Made by a program: the position numbers and the translations under genes. Below the pieces are notes generated by a model. That model saw only the letters and a program-made list of their open reading frames with translations, was not told where the DNA came from and ran no database searches. 64,000 bases of DNA. Origin: JBCCGR01 sp039029195. GTDB taxonomy: Bacteria > Pseudomonadota > Alphaproteobacteria > Rhizobiales > Rhizobiaceae. Each line of letters opens with the position of its first letter. The stretch's first letter is position 1. Below, in pieces: positions 18,617 through 28,216 of this stretch. The stretch lies in assembly GCA_039029195.1 (NCBI GenBank), contig JBCCGR010000009.1, positions 62,001 through 126,000 of the forward strand, given 5' to 3'.

Positions 18617-19663
18617 ATGGGACAGTTTTTGCTCAAGCGCATTGGCGTGATGATCCTCACCGCGCTGTGCCTGACATTTGTCGTTTTCTTTCTCACCAAT
18701 CTCTATCCAAATCTGGAAAAGCTCGCGAAGACGCAGGGCAACATGCGCATGACCGACGAGCAGGTTTTGTCCTGGCTCGACAATCGTGGCTATACGCAGC
18801 CTCTGCTCACCCGCTATGGCGAGTGGCTTGGTGTGCTGCCGGGATTCATTCGGACGGATGATGAGGGGAGAATTACCGGGCGTTGTGTTCGTGGCAATGT
18901 CAGCCCGGACGACACGCCCAACTATTGCGGTGTCATTCAGGGGAACTTCGGTTTTTCAACCGTGTTCAAGGAAGAAGTAAGCACCATCGTCGCCAAGCGG
19001 TTGGGCCTGACAGGCTGGCTGATGTTCTGGGTGATGATTGTCATGATCCCGATGGCTCTAATCGTCGGTGTGCTTGCGGGTATGCGCGAAGGATCAAAGA
19101 CCGACCGTTCGCTTTCGACATTTTCAATCATTACGACCGCCACACCGGAGTATGTGTCCGGTGTTATTCTGATTGCGGTGTTTGCAAGTTCCGCCTTCGG
19201 ACTGAAATGGTTCAAGGGTTCGTCCGCATCCGCAATGGATACAATTACCTTTGCCAACTTCACCCTGCCGGTGATGACCATGGCGTTATATGGCATGGGC
19301 TACATCGCCCGAATGACCCGCGCCTCCATGGCGGAGGTCATGACAGCCCAATATATCCGAACGGCCCGCCTGAAAGGCGTGAGCTTTTCAAACATCGTGA
19401 TCAAACATGCGCTGCGCAATGCGCTGATCGCCCCATTCACGGTGATCATGTTGCAGTTCCCATGGCTGCTAACGGGCGTGGTCATCGTTGAATCGCTATT
19501 CAACTACAAGGGCTTTGGATGGCTATTGGTCATGGGCGCAGGCAACAACGATATTGATCTGTTGCTGGGCTGCTCCATCGTCGCCGTTCTTGTGGTTCTG
19601 GTGACCCAGCTGATTTCAGATATCGGCTACGTCTATCTGAATCCGCGTGTGCGTGTAAGCTGA
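18617..19663 (+). CDS. ABC transporter permease, DppB/OppB type
   Basis: A 348-residue inner-membrane permease. It starts MGQFLLKRIGVMILTALCLTFVVFFL, the usual DppB opening helix. The conserved EAA-type loop for ATPase contact is YIRTARLKGVSFSNIVIKHALRNALIAPF. About six membrane helices are visible. A periplasmic loop of about 90 residues (about 40-130), with two cysteines, lies between the first two helices. ATG 18617 is favoured by GAGGGG six bases upstream over an in-frame ATG at 18593. It pairs with the DppC-type gene 13 bp downstream. Confidence 0.92.
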   Translation: MGQFLLKRIGVMILTALCLTFVVFFLTNLYPNLEKLAKTQGNMRMTDEQVLSWLDNRGYTQPLLTRYGEWLGVLPGFIRTDDEGRITGRCVRGNVSPDDTPNYCGVIQGNFGFSTVFKEEVSTIVAKRLGLTGWLMFWVMIVMIPMALIVGVLAGMREGSKTDRSLSTFSIITTATPEYVSGVILIAVFASSAFGLKWFKGSSASAMDTITFANFTLPVMTMALYGMGYIARMTRASMAEVMTAQYIRTARLKGVSFSNIVIKHALRNALIAPFTVIMLQFPWLLTGVVIVESLFNYKGFGWLLVMGAGNNDIDLLLGCSIVAVLVVLVTQLISDIGYVYLNPRVRVS

Positions 19664-19676
19664 GGGGGCAGGAACA

Positions 19677-20831
19677 ATGGAACCACTTTCCTCTGGCGCA
19701 ATCGCCATCACCATCATCCAGCTTTTCTGGCCAACATGGCTGTCGCTGGTGATTGTTTTCGCAGTCTCCATCTACTTTAAAGATGTGCTGGGACTTTATG
19801 GCAAACTGTTCAACTCCTGGGTCGGTATGATTGGCCTGGGCCTGGTGCTCTTCTGGGTGTTCACCGCACTTTGGGCCGACTACATCGCAACCTTCGACCC
19901 GATCGAACAAATATCGGGCATGAAGAACAAGAAACCGGGCACGCCCGCACGTGGCGTAGAAGATGCCTGGTATCTGCTTGGTGGCGACAATCTTGCCCGC
20001 GATGTGTTCTCCCGCATGGTCTATGGCAGCCAGGAAGTTCTGAAAATAGCGCCCGCCGCGACCCTGTTTGCATTCATGGTGGGGATCACGCTGGGACTTC
20101 CCGCTGGCTACTACACCGGTCGGCTTGACACCTTCCTCAGTTTCCTTGCGAACCTGGTTCTCGCCTTCCCGGTGATCCTGTTGTTCTACCTGTTGGTGAC
20201 CAAGGAAATCGTGCAGACCGGCATACCAATGTATCTGGCGGCGGTGTTGTTCCTGTTCCCGATCATCTTCCTTTTGACCCTGTTCAAGACGAAGTTCATC
20301 GCCAACCAGCGAACCCTTGTGATCACTTGGGCGCTGACGCTTGTTCTCGGGCTTTGGGCCTATTCCGGCCTTGCCTTCAACGCGGACCCACTTGGCGTCT
20401 GGACGATGGATCCAAACCTTCTGAACATTTTCGTCTCGGTTGTGTTTGTGAACTCGCCCACCGTGTTCCGCATCGTGCGCGGTCTGACGCTCGACATCAA
20501 AACCCGCGACTATGTGGCTGCTGCCCAGACGCGCGGTGAAGGTGCGTGGTACATTATGCTTTGGGAAATTCTGCCCAACGCACGTGGACCACTGATCGTC
20601 GACTTCTGTCTGCGTATTGGATACACCACCATCCTGTTGGGAACGCTGGGCTTTTTCGGCCTCGGCGTCAGCCCGGAAAGCCCGGACTGGGGGTCAACAA
20701 TCAATGACGGACGCAAGCTGTTGTCGATCTATCCGCACCCTGCCCTGCCCCCGGCCTTTGCGCTGATGAGTTTGGTTTTGGGTCTCAATCTGCTGGCCGA
20801 TGGCCTGCGCGAACAATCGTTGAAAGACTAG
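19677..20831 (+). CDS. ABC transporter permease, DppC/OppC type
   Basis: A 384-residue permease that is longer than the usual 280-300, with an extra pair of N-terminal helices (about 10-60). The DppC hallmark GGDNLARDVFSRMVYGSQEVL follows, with the ATPase-contact loop DYVAAAQTRGEGAWYIMLWEILPNARGPLIV. The C-terminus carries FGLGVSPESPDWGSTINDGR, typical of DppC proteins. An additional helical insert lies near residues 180-240. It probably forms a heterodimeric channel with the preceding permease. The ATPase gene begins 12 bp after the stop, with GGAGG before its ATG. Confidence 0.92.
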   Translation: MEPLSSGAIAITIIQLFWPTWLSLVIVFAVSIYFKDVLGLYGKLFNSWVGMIGLGLVLFWVFTALWADYIATFDPIEQISGMKNKKPGTPARGVEDAWYLLGGDNLARDVFSRMVYGSQEVLKIAPAATLFAFMVGITLGLPAGYYTGRLDTFLSFLANLVLAFPVILLFYLLVTKEIVQTGIPMYLAAVLFLFPIIFLLTLFKTKFIANQRTLVITWALTLVLGLWAYSGLAFNADPLGVWTMDPNLLNIFVSVVFVNSPTVFRIVRGLTLDIKTRDYVAAAQTRGEGAWYIMLWEILPNARGPLIVDFCLRIGYTTILLGTLGFFGLGVSPESPDWGSTINDGRKLLSIYPHPALPPAFALMSLVLGLNLLADGLREQSLKD

Positions 20832-20843
20832 GGAGGAAGCACC

Positions 20844-23471
20844 ATGGCAAGATGGGAGTATGACGGCCCTATTCTCGAAATCGACAAGCTGTCGATTTCC
20901 TTCTTCACCCAACGTGGTGAAATTCCAGCGGTGATGGATTTCTCCTGTGTGGTGGAACCTGGCGAAGCCATGGGTCTTGTGGGGGAATCGGGTTGCGGAA
21001 AGTCCACCGTTGCGCTTGGCGTGATGATGGACCTTGGTGTGAACGGCCGAATTGTCGGTGGCTCGATCAAGTTCAAAGGCCGCGATCTGTCGACCATGAC
21101 CAATGAGGAGCTGCGGGACATTCGCGGCTCTGAGATCGCCATGATCTATCAGGAGCCCATGGCCTCGCTGAATCCGGCGATGAAAATCGGCAAGCAGCTC
21201 ATGGAAGTGCCGATGATCCATGACGGGACAAGCCAGGAGGAAGCCTACAAGCTGGCGCTTGATGTGGTGGAGTCCGTTCGGCTGCCGGACCCGGCACGCA
21301 TTCTGAACTCCTATCCGCATCAGCTTTCCGGTGGTCAGCAGCAGCGCATCGTGATCGCCATGGCGCTGATGTCGAAACCAAGCCTGTTGATCCTTGATGA
21401 ACCCACCACCGCGCTTGATGTGACGGTGGAAGCCGGCATCGTTGATCTGGTGAAGGAGCTGGGAGAGAAATACGGCACGTCCATGCTGTTCATCTCGCAC
21501 AATCTCGGGCTGGTGCTCGAAACCTGCGACCGGCTGTGCGTCATGTATTCCGGCGAGGCGGTCGAGACCGGCTCCATCGAGGACGTGTTCAACAAGATGC
21601 GGCACCCTTATACGCAGGGGCTGTTCCGCTCCATCCCGTTGCCGGGTGCTGACAAAAACGCACGTCCACTGATTTCCATCCCTGGCAATTTCCCTCTGCC
21701 CCATGAGCGCCCACCGGGCTGCAATTTCGGCCCGCGCTGCAACTATTTTGAGGCGGGACGTTGTGATGCACAGGACATCCTGATGGATGTCATTGAAGGG
21801 GATGATCGACACGCATCACGATGTCTGAAGTTCCAGGAAGTCGACTGGGGCGCAGAAGTCGAGGCCGCCGAGCAAACGGAAGCCACCGAACCGGGCGAAG
21901 TTGTTCTCAACATCCAGGGCATGAAAAAATATTACGAGGTGTCGGCCTCCTCCATGTTTGGTGGTGGCGAAACCCGCACGGTGAAGGCGAACGAAGAGGT
22001 CAATATCGAAGCCCGCGAAGCGGAAACCGTGGCTCTGGTGGGTGAATCAGGCTGTGGTAAGTCCACCCTCGCCCGCGTTCTTCTCGGCCTTGAAACCAAG
22101 ACCGATGGTACTGCCGAAATGAAAGGGCGGGAAATTGGCGACATCGAGACGACGGAACGCGACAACAACACGCTCCGCTCCATTCAGATGGTGTTCCAGA
22201 ACCCGTTCGACACGCTGAATCCCAGCCAGAAGGTCGGCACGCAAATCATTCGCGTGCTTGAGAAATTCGGCATTGGTGGCTCGGAGAGCGAGCGCCACAA
22301 GCGCATGCTGGAACTGCTTGATCTCGTGAAGCTGCCGCGTGAGTTCTCCGAACGCATGCCGCGTCAGCTTTCTGGTGGCCAGAAGCAGCGTATTGGCATC
22401 GCGCGCGCCTTTGCTGGCGAACCCGATGTTGTGGTGGCAGACGAGCCGGTTTCGGCACTTGATGTGTCGGTTCAGGCAGCTGTGACCGAACTGCTGATGG
22501 ACATTCAGCGCAAGGCGCGAACCACGATGCTCTTCATCAGCCACGACCTCTCCATCGTCCGCTATCTTTCGGACAAGGTGGTGGTCATGTATCTGGGGCA
22601 TATCGTGGAACAGGGGGACACTGAATCTGTATTTTCGCCCCCTTATCACCCCTACACTGAGGCGCTGCTTTCCGCGGTGCCAATCGCCGACACATCAGTC
22701 ACCAAAAAACATGTGGTGCTAGAAGGTGATATCCCCTCGGCAATCAATCCGCCACCGGGCTGTCCGTTCCAGACGCGTTGTGCCTGGAAAGACCGTGTGC
22801 CGGGCGATCTCTGTGAGCGTGAAGTGCCAAAAATGCGTGAAATGCGCAGCGGAAACGCGATCAAGTGTCATCTGGGCGATAATATATTGGCCGAAATGGA
22901 GCCGGTAATCGTGGTGAGCGATGGCAAGGCCGAAGTCCCGGCAGCAAAACCTGCCGCGAAGAAGGCCCCGGCCAAGGCGGCAAAGCCAGCAGCCAAATCC
23001 TCTGACGGGCCAGCCATGCCAAAGGCGGCCACGCTGATGGACGCGGGCGAGGACGTATCGGATTCAACGAAAGCCAACCAGGAGGAAGAAAAAGCGCCGG
23101 CCGCACCGCGTGGGAAGTCCACCGCAACCAAGGCGACGGCGGCCAAAGAACCAGCCGCGAAAGCGGCAGCATCGCCTGATACAAGCGCCGAAGACAAAAA
23201 CCGTCCACCGCAAATGGACAAACCTTCCGATCCCGACAATCTGAAACTGATTTCAGGTGTTGGTCCAAAACTGGAAGGCGTGCTCAACGGGCTTGGCATT
23301 TACAAGTTCGAGCAGATTTCCAAATGGAAAAAGGCGGAGCGCGAGTGGGTCGATGGCTATCTGAAGTTCAAGGGCCGCATCGACCGCGACGATTGGGTGA
23401 AACAGGCCAAGGCGCTCGCAAAAGGCGGTGCGGAAGAATACGAAAAGGTATTCGGCAAAAAGCCGCGTTGA
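20844..23471 (+). CDS. fused dual ABC ATPase (DppD-DppF type) with Ala/Lys linker and NuoE-like C-terminal domain
   Basis: An 875-residue protein. NBD1 (about 11-330) has Walker A GESGCGKST, signature LSGGQQQR and Walker B LLILDEPTTALD. NBD2 (about 353-690) has GESGCGKST, LSGGQKQR and VVVADEPVSALD. Both end in the oligopeptide-family cysteine-containing tail (GCNFGPRC and GCPFQTRC). This makes it a natural DppD-DppF fusion powering the two permeases upstream. Residues about 695-795 are an Ala/Lys/Pro-rich linker. The last 80 residues, with ISGVGPKLEGVLNGLGI and DDWVKQAKALAKGG, form a helix-hairpin-helix-like domain that I recognise from the tail of rhizobial NuoE. Its stop abuts the convergent aldolase stop. 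Confidence 0.92.
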   Translation: MARWEYDGPILEIDKLSISFFTQRGEIPAVMDFSCVVEPGEAMGLVGESGCGKSTVALGVMMDLGVNGRIVGGSIKFKGRDLSTMTNEELRDIRGSEIAMIYQEPMASLNPAMKIGKQLMEVPMIHDGTSQEEAYKLALDVVESVRLPDPARILNSYPHQLSGGQQQRIVIAMALMSKPSLLILDEPTTALDVTVEAGIVDLVKELGEKYGTSMLFISHNLGLVLETCDRLCVMYSGEAVETGSIEDVFNKMRHPYTQGLFRSIPLPGADKNARPLISIPGNFPLPHERPPGCNFGPRCNYFEAGRCDAQDILMDVIEGDDRHASRCLKFQEVDWGAEVEAAEQTEATEPGEVVLNIQGMKKYYEVSASSMFGGGETRTVKANEEVNIEAREAETVALVGESGCGKSTLARVLLGLETKTDGTAEMKGREIGDIETTERDNNTLRSIQMVFQNPFDTLNPSQKVGTQIIRVLEKFGIGGSESERHKRMLELLDLVKLPREFSERMPRQLSGGQKQRIGIARAFAGEPDVVVADEPVSALDVSVQAAVTELLMDIQRKARTTMLFISHDLSIVRYLSDKVVVMYLGHIVEQGDTESVFSPPYHPYTEALLSAVPIADTSVTKKHVVLEGDIPSAINPPPGCPFQTRCAWKDRVPGDLCEREVPKMREMRSGNAIKCHLGDNILAEMEPVIVVSDGKAEVPAAKPAAKKAPAKAAKPAAKSSDGPAMPKAATLMDAGEDVSDSTKANQEEEKAPAAPRGKSTATKATAAKEPAAKAAASPDTSAEDKNRPPQMDKPSDPDNLKLISGVGPKLEGVLNGLGIYKFEQISKWKKAEREWVDGYLKFKGRIDRDDWVKQAKALAKGGAEEYEKVFGKKPR

Positions 23472-24542
23472 TCAAACTGCCCGGTCTTTAAAAAATCGGT
23501 CGATTGCATCGAGCAGCCGGTCGATTTTTTCATCATCGATATCGAGATGAACAACAATCCGGATCATCGGGCTGGCGCCTGAAATCAGGATGCCTTCACC
23601 TTTCAAATGGGCCTGCAACGCGGTGGCCAAATCCTGATCGATCTCCACAAACACCATGTTCGTATCAAGCATATCCATACGCGGGCGGAGCGCGTCAAAG
23701 TCCGTAAGACCTTCCGCGAGCCGACGTGCCCGCGCATGATCGTCGCGCATACGCTCCGCATTGTGTTCCAGCGCATAAAGACCGCAGGCTGCCAAGACAC
23801 CAGACTGGCGCATGCCACCACCAACCATTTTACGATTGCGCCGCGCTTTCCTGATAAACGCCTCGGAGCCGCTCAACACCGAACCAACAGGCGCGCCGAG
23901 CCCCTTCGACAGGCAAAGTGAAACAGAATCCACCGGATCAACCAGCGATTTTGCCGAGTGGTTTGATGCGGCGACCGCATTCATCAACCGTGCACCATCA
24001 AGATGAACGGACAGCCCGTTTGCCCGCGCCACTTCCGCAATGCGACCGATCTCGGACTGGTCCTGCACCATGCCATTGACCGTGTTCTCAACGCACACCA
24101 GACGCGAGATCGCATGGTGGGAATCGTCGGGTTTCAGCGCTGCCTCGACCTGATTTGCAGTTATTCCGCCACGTTCGTTCACTTCCAAATGGCAAGGTGA
24201 AATCCCGCCAAGCACGGCCGCGCCACCTGCCTCGTGGTAGGAAATGTGGTTGATCTTTCCCGCAATATACTCCTCGCCGCGCTGACAATGGCTGAGGAGC
24301 GCAATCAGATTGCTTTGGGTGCCTGAGGCAACGAACAGTGCCGCCTCCTTGCCCATGAGTGCCGCAACGCGTTGCTCCAGCTCAGAGACGGTCGGGTCGT
24401 CGCCATAAACATCATCGCCCACCATCGCATTGGCCATGGCTTCGCGCATGCCTTCTGACGGTCTGGTGACCGTGTCACTTCTGAAGTCGATAATGGAAGC
24501 CTGATCCGCAACGCCTTCTGCGCTTGCCATTTCCGCATACAT
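23472..24542 (-). CDS. ltaE: low-specificity L-threonine aldolase
   Basis: A 356-residue PLP enzyme that cleaves L-threonine and L-allo-threonine to glycine and acetaldehyde. Family features: DFRSDTVTRP near the start, MVGDDVYGDDPTV, ALFVASGTQSN, LHLDGARLMNA with the cofactor aspartate, and CLSKGLGAPVGSVL with the Schiff-base lysine. The length fits the family. The ATG at 24542 gives a 15-residue lead before the conserved domain. A second ATG at residue 5 is an alternative. Transcription is opposite to the ABC operon, with stop codons touching at 23471/23472. A PLP enzyme beside peptide and TRAP uptake systems fits amino-acid use. Confidence 0.93.
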   Translation of the reverse strand: MYAEMASAEGVADQASIIDFRSDTVTRPSEGMREAMANAMVGDDVYGDDPTVSELEQRVAALMGKEAALFVASGTQSNLIALLSHCQRGEEYIAGKINHISYHEAGGAAVLGGISPCHLEVNERGGITANQVEAALKPDDSHHAISRLVCVENTVNGMVQDQSEIGRIAEVARANGLSVHLDGARLMNAVAASNHSAKSLVDPVDSVSLCLSKGLGAPVGSVLSGSEAFIRKARRNRKMVGGGMRQSGVLAACGLYALEHNAERMRDDHARARRLAEGLTDFDALRPRMDMLDTNMVFVEIDQDLATALQAHLKGEGILISGASPMIRIVVHLDIDDEKIDRLLDAIDRFFKDRAV

Positions 24543-24614
24543 GGTGCTGTCACTCTGAACCTGAATTTGTCGCCTTATAGCAGACCGCCCGAGCAGAGAA
24601 ACGGTGTACCGGGC

Positions 24615-25043
24615 TCAAAACGGCACTTCATCCAGCATTTTGATAAAGTGTTCGCGATCCGGCTCACCATCGTCGTGCCGGTTCATTTCCGCGAGCGGAA
24701 CCACAACGATGGACAGTGCTTTATCGTCAAAATCCCGTTCCAGCTTCGCTTCCAGTTGCCGCGGATGGACCAATGAACCGGCAACAAAACCCACCACAGA
24801 ACACTGGTCATCAGCCTGACCAGGCCAAGGCAAAACAACCGCATCGGAAGTTTGAGATACAAATCGCAGCCGGTGCTCCAGCAGCGACAGGGATGGTCTG
24901 TGCTCTGCCCTGCAAACACGTTTTGCGGCATGGTGCACAACGGGCGATCGGCCACTGGGGCGACGCCGCCGCTCCCTTCGAGGTCTGAAGTGTCTGCCTT
25001 TCATGAAGGCACAACAGCACCCGCAACGGTTGCGGACAAGCAT
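24615..25043 (-). CDS. possible small hypothetical protein
   Basis: The 552-bp gap between the aldolase and the TRAP permease holds one minus-strand frame with partial coding character. Its last 80 or so residues are acidic and balanced (for example KALSIVVVPLAEMNRHDDGE), while the first 60 are Arg/Cys/His-rich and look non-coding. If real, the start probably lies well inside, and I see no ribosome site to fix it. I do not recognise a family. A decayed gene is equally possible. The rest of the gap (25044-25094) has only a short palindrome, GCGTTAACGC. Confidence 0.35.
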   Translation of the reverse strand: MLVRNRCGCCCAFMKGRHFRPRRERRRRPSGRSPVVHHAAKRVCRAEHRPSLSLLEHRLRFVSQTSDAVVLPWPGQADDQCSVVGFVAGSLVHPRQLEAKLERDFDDKALSIVVVPLAEMNRHDDGEPDREHFIKMLDEVPF

Positions 25044-25094
25044 TTACGCGGTGTTAGCGTTAACGCTCACCCTCGAGGTGTAGCAGGAGATACG

Positions 25095-26411
25095 CTATCT
25101 CCCGCGCGCTTCCGGGCTCATATTTTCCGGCAACCAGGTGGCCAGATCGGGGAAGCCGATCAGCACGAACACCATCAAAACCATGATCATGAACATGGGC
25201 AGTGCCGCTCGCGCGATGAAGTTCATCTGATGCGTGGTCATGCCTTGCAGCACGAACAGGTTGAAGCCGATGGGTGGGGTAATCTGCGCCATTTCAATCA
25301 CCACGGTGACGAAAATGCCGAACCAGATGAGGTCAATGCCCGCATCGCGGATCATTGGCTCCACCACAGCCATGGTGAGAACCACGGAGGAAATGCCATC
25401 CAGGAAACAACCGAGGATGATGTAAAATACAAGCAGCGCCATCAGCAGTTCGAAGCGGGTCAGCTCAAGACCGTTGATGAAATCCGCCAACCCTCGTGGC
25501 AAACCGGTGAAGCCCATTGAGAGCGACAGGAACGCGGCACCAGCAAGAATGAGCGCAATCATCGCAGATGTACGGGTTGCACCCATCAGGCTCTCAATAA
25601 AGGTTGAAACCGTCAGAGAACGCTGGCTTGCGGCCAACAGAAGGGAGCCGACCACGCCAAACGCCGCAGCCTCAGTGGCGGTGGCAAAGCCCAGATACAT
25701 GGAGCCGATCACCACCAGGATCAGCAGGATAACCGGAATGAGGAACCGGGAATTGCGCACCTTCTCCGCAAAGCTCATTCGAGGTTCTTCGATTGGGTTA
25801 AAGTTGGACGACACCTTAGACATAATCGCCACATAGCCCATGAACATCAGCGCCAGCACAAGGCCGGGCACCACGCCTGCCATGAAGAGCTTGGTGATCG
25901 ATTCATTGATCGTCACGCCATAAACAATCAGCGTCAGCGATGGTGGTATCATCAGGCCGAGCGTGGCCGCCCCCGCCAGCGTTCCGATGATCATGCGTTC
26001 GGGGTATTCGCGGCGACGCAATTCCGGGATCGACATTTTGCCCACCGTGGTGAGCGTCGCGGCCGAGGAACCAGACACGGCGGCGAAGACCGTACAGCCC
26101 ACTATGTTTGTGTGAACCAGACCACCGGGGAGCCGCGCCATCCACGGCGACAGGCCGCGGAACATATCTTCCGACAATCGCGTTCGAAACAGGATTTCCC
26201 CCATCCAGATGAACAGCGGCAGTGCCGTCAGCGTCCATGATGAGGAGGACGTCCAGATGGTTGTCACCATCGATAAGCCTGCCGGACGGGAGGAGAAAAG
26301 CTCCATGCCCACATAGGCCACGCCAATCAGCGCCAGACCGACCCAGACCCCACTGCCGAGCAACAGAAACAGCACGAACAGGAAGATTATGATTGGATAG
26401 AGTTGTTCCAC
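25095..26411 (-). CDS. dctM: TRAP transporter large permease, DctM subunit
   Basis: A 438-residue membrane protein with about twelve helices and the DctM-like family pattern: a first helix FLFVLFLLLGSGVWVGLALIG, then LPLFIWMGEILF, GCTVFAAVSGSSAATLTTVG and AGAATLGLMIPPSLTLIVYG. It is the main Na+-coupled translocation subunit of a tripartite ATP-independent importer. Translation starts at GTG 26411 with GGGGGA just upstream. It is the last of three minus-strand TRAP genes (SBP, small subunit, large subunit) and is 37 bp from the small permease. Confidence 0.95.
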   Translation of the reverse strand: MEQLYPIIIFLFVLFLLLGSGVWVGLALIGVAYVGMELFSSRPAGLSMVTTIWTSSSSWTLTALPLFIWMGEILFRTRLSEDMFRGLSPWMARLPGGLVHTNIVGCTVFAAVSGSSAATLTTVGKMSIPELRRREYPERMIIGTLAGAATLGLMIPPSLTLIVYGVTINESITKLFMAGVVPGLVLALMFMGYVAIMSKVSSNFNPIEEPRMSFAEKVRNSRFLIPVILLILVVIGSMYLGFATATEAAAFGVVGSLLLAASQRSLTVSTFIESLMGATRTSAMIALILAGAAFLSLSMGFTGLPRGLADFINGLELTRFELLMALLVFYIILGCFLDGISSVVLTMAVVEPMIRDAGIDLIWFGIFVTVVIEMAQITPPIGFNLFVLQGMTTHQMNFIARAALPMFMIMVLMVFVLIGFPDLATWLPENMSPEARGR

Positions 26412-26448
26412 TTCGTCCCCCAGCAGACGGTTGGCGGCAAAACCTTGG

Positions 26449-27000
26449 TTAGTCCGCGGCCTGTTCTTTCACCAGTTCGGTCTTGATGTTGTGATCACCG
26501 GCAAACAGCAGCTTGATGAAGTTGTCGATGAAGCAGACGGCCAAAAGAATGGAGCCAACGGCCATGGACAATTGCGGTATCCAGATCGGCCACGCGTCCT
26601 GCCCCTGGCTGATGTCATTGAATTGACGCGACTGAATGGTGGTCAAAACGGCGTAGTAGGAGAAATAGCAGGCAATCGCGCTGCCAACGCCAAAGCACCA
26701 CACTTCACCCCAGCGACGCCAACGGCCCATCGCCGTCAGCACCAGGCTCACTCTGATGTGCGCCCCATGATTGAGAGCATAGGCAAACGCAAAGAACGAG
26801 GCGCCGGCCATGCAGTATCCCGCGAAATCCGGGGCGCCAGGAAACACTTCGCCTGTCCAGCGCGCCAGCATCTGGATCAGGATAAGACCCAAAATGGCGA
26901 TCAGGAACAGCGCGCCGATTATGCCGCCAAGCATGTACAGACCGTCGAGCACACGCCTGATGAGTTTGAACACCGGAGAGTTCGCAAGCGAGGAAACCAT
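26449..27000 (-). CDS. dctQ: TRAP transporter small permease, DctQ subunit
   Basis: A 183-residue membrane protein with four helices in the DctQ arrangement (about 25-45, 60-80, 95-115 and 140-160). The cytoplasmic segment ALNHGAHIRVSLVL is the family's most conserved feature. It pairs with the large DctM-type subunit encoded 37 bp downstream. It is separated from the binding-protein gene by a 129-bp space containing a long hairpin, so its expression relative to the SBP is probably set at the RNA level. Confidence 0.92.
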   Translation of the reverse strand: MVSSLANSPVFKLIRRVLDGLYMLGGIIGALFLIAILGLILIQMLARWTGEVFPGAPDFAGYCMAGASFFAFAYALNHGAHIRVSLVLTAMGRWRRWGEVWCFGVGSAIACYFSYYAVLTTIQSRQFNDISQGQDAWPIWIPQLSMAVGSILLAVCFIDNFIKLLFAGDHNIKTELVKEQAAD

Positions 27001-27060
27001 CAGTCCGTCATCCCGTTATGCAGTGGCAATTCCCGGCAATTCGCCGGGCGTAAATAGAGT

Positions 27061-27121
27061 CCGGGCCGTGCCTTGCCGGAAATGAGGGAGAAATCCCGCT
27101 TCCGGCAAACACACGGCCCGG
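27061..27121 (-). promoter_or_regulatory. long stem-loop between TRAP binding-protein and permease genes
   Basis: Ten bases at 27061-27070 (ccgggccgtg) pair with 27112-27121 (cacggcccgg). Inside, ttgccggaa (27073-27081) pairs with ttccggcaa (27100-27108). In the minus-strand transcript this hairpin of about 60 nt lies just after the SBP stop and has no U-tract. It is a likely mRNA-stabilising or processing element rather than a true terminator. Confidence 0.7.
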
Positions 27122-27129
27122 AGATTTTG

Positions 27130-28119
27130 TTACTGAGACGCCTTGAATGCGTCGACGATGGCCTTGCCCTCGTCACCGGCTTTTTCAAGCCATTCAGCAG
27201 TCATGGTTTCACCGATCTTTTTCAGTTCGCCAACCAGAGCATCTCCAGCTGGTCCAACGGTCATGCCGCCAGCGGCAAGGCCTGCGAGCGTGAAGCCGGT
27301 ATACTCTTTCGAGCGCCAGTAACCGGCATACTCAGCCATCATCGCACAACCTTTGATGACATTTTTGTTGGCATCGGAAACGCCGTCCCAAACACCCTTG
27401 TTGACGATCACGGTGTTGCGCGGCAGCCAGGCATCCACAGCATAGAAGTGGGTCAGGCTTTCCCAGACCTTGCGGTCATAACCAGTCGCACCGGAGGAAA
27501 TCATCGATTCAGCAACGCCAGTGGCGAAGGCCTGAGAGATTTCAGCCGCTTCAATCTGCACTGGCAGCATGCCGGTCAATTCAGCCAGACGTGCCGTTGC
27601 GGTGTTGTAGGAGCGGAACTTGATGCCTTTCATGTCGGCAACAGCGTTCACTTCCTTCTTGAAGTAGAGACCCTGTGGTGGCCACGGCACCGAGTAGAGC
27701 ATCACCAGGCCCTGGCTATCCAGAAGCTTTTCCAGTGATGGCTTGGCAGCGTTCCAAAGTTTCACGGCATCATCAAAAGATGTGGCCAGGAATGGAATGG
27801 AGTCAAAACCGAACAGCGCATTTTCGTTCTGATGGCCGGACAATAGGCGCTCACCGATTGGAGCCTGACCGGTCTGAACCGCACGCTTGATTTCGCCGCC
27901 CTTGAACAGCGAACCTGACGGATGTGTCACGATTTCAATGTCGCCACCGGTTCCGGTGGTCACGCATTTGGCAAACTCCGCACCGGTCACCGAGTGGAAG
28001 TTAGAGCCGGAATAGGCCATCGGCATATCCCATTTTTCAGCAGCCTGCACTGAAACAGCCAAAAGCCCGACAGACGCCAGTGCCGCCGCGCCTGATACGA
28101 GAGTTTGTTTGAATTCCAT
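27130..28119 (-). CDS. dctP: TRAP transporter substrate-binding protein, DctP family
   Basis: A 329-residue periplasmic receptor. The N-terminus MEFKQTLVSGAAALASVGLL with V-Q-A is a Sec signal cleaved near residue 23-24. The mature part has the DctP fold, with LEKLLDSQGLVMLYSVPWPPQG and MKGIKFRSYNTATARLAELTG, which carries the conserved arginine that binds substrate carboxylates. ATG 28119 has a strong AAGGAGG site. An in-frame start at 28158 does not. The ligand is unknown. The flavoenzyme gene immediately upstream on the same strand suggests an amino acid or amine-containing carboxylate. Confidence 0.93.
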   Translation of the reverse strand: MEFKQTLVSGAAALASVGLLAVSVQAAEKWDMPMAYSGSNFHSVTGAEFAKCVTTGTGGDIEIVTHPSGSLFKGGEIKRAVQTGQAPIGERLLSGHQNENALFGFDSIPFLATSFDDAVKLWNAAKPSLEKLLDSQGLVMLYSVPWPPQGLYFKKEVNAVADMKGIKFRSYNTATARLAELTGMLPVQIEAAEISQAFATGVAESMISSGATGYDRKVWESLTHFYAVDAWLPRNTVIVNKGVWDGVSDANKNVIKGCAMMAEYAGYWRSKEYTGFTLAGLAAGGMTVGPAGDALVGELKKIGETMTAEWLEKAGDEGKAIVDAFKASQ

Positions 28120-28216
28120 TAATGCCTCCTTCAAAAAAGCGAAATCCTGCAGAATCACGACGATTTGTCCCCTGCTGTATTAGTAATGGAGGAATCGCCA
28201 GTGCCCAAACGCTTTC

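Noticed and set aside
20694..21812. Minus-strand frame of 372 codons
   Set aside because: A shadow of the fused ABC ATPase, whose motifs on the plus strand are unmistakable.
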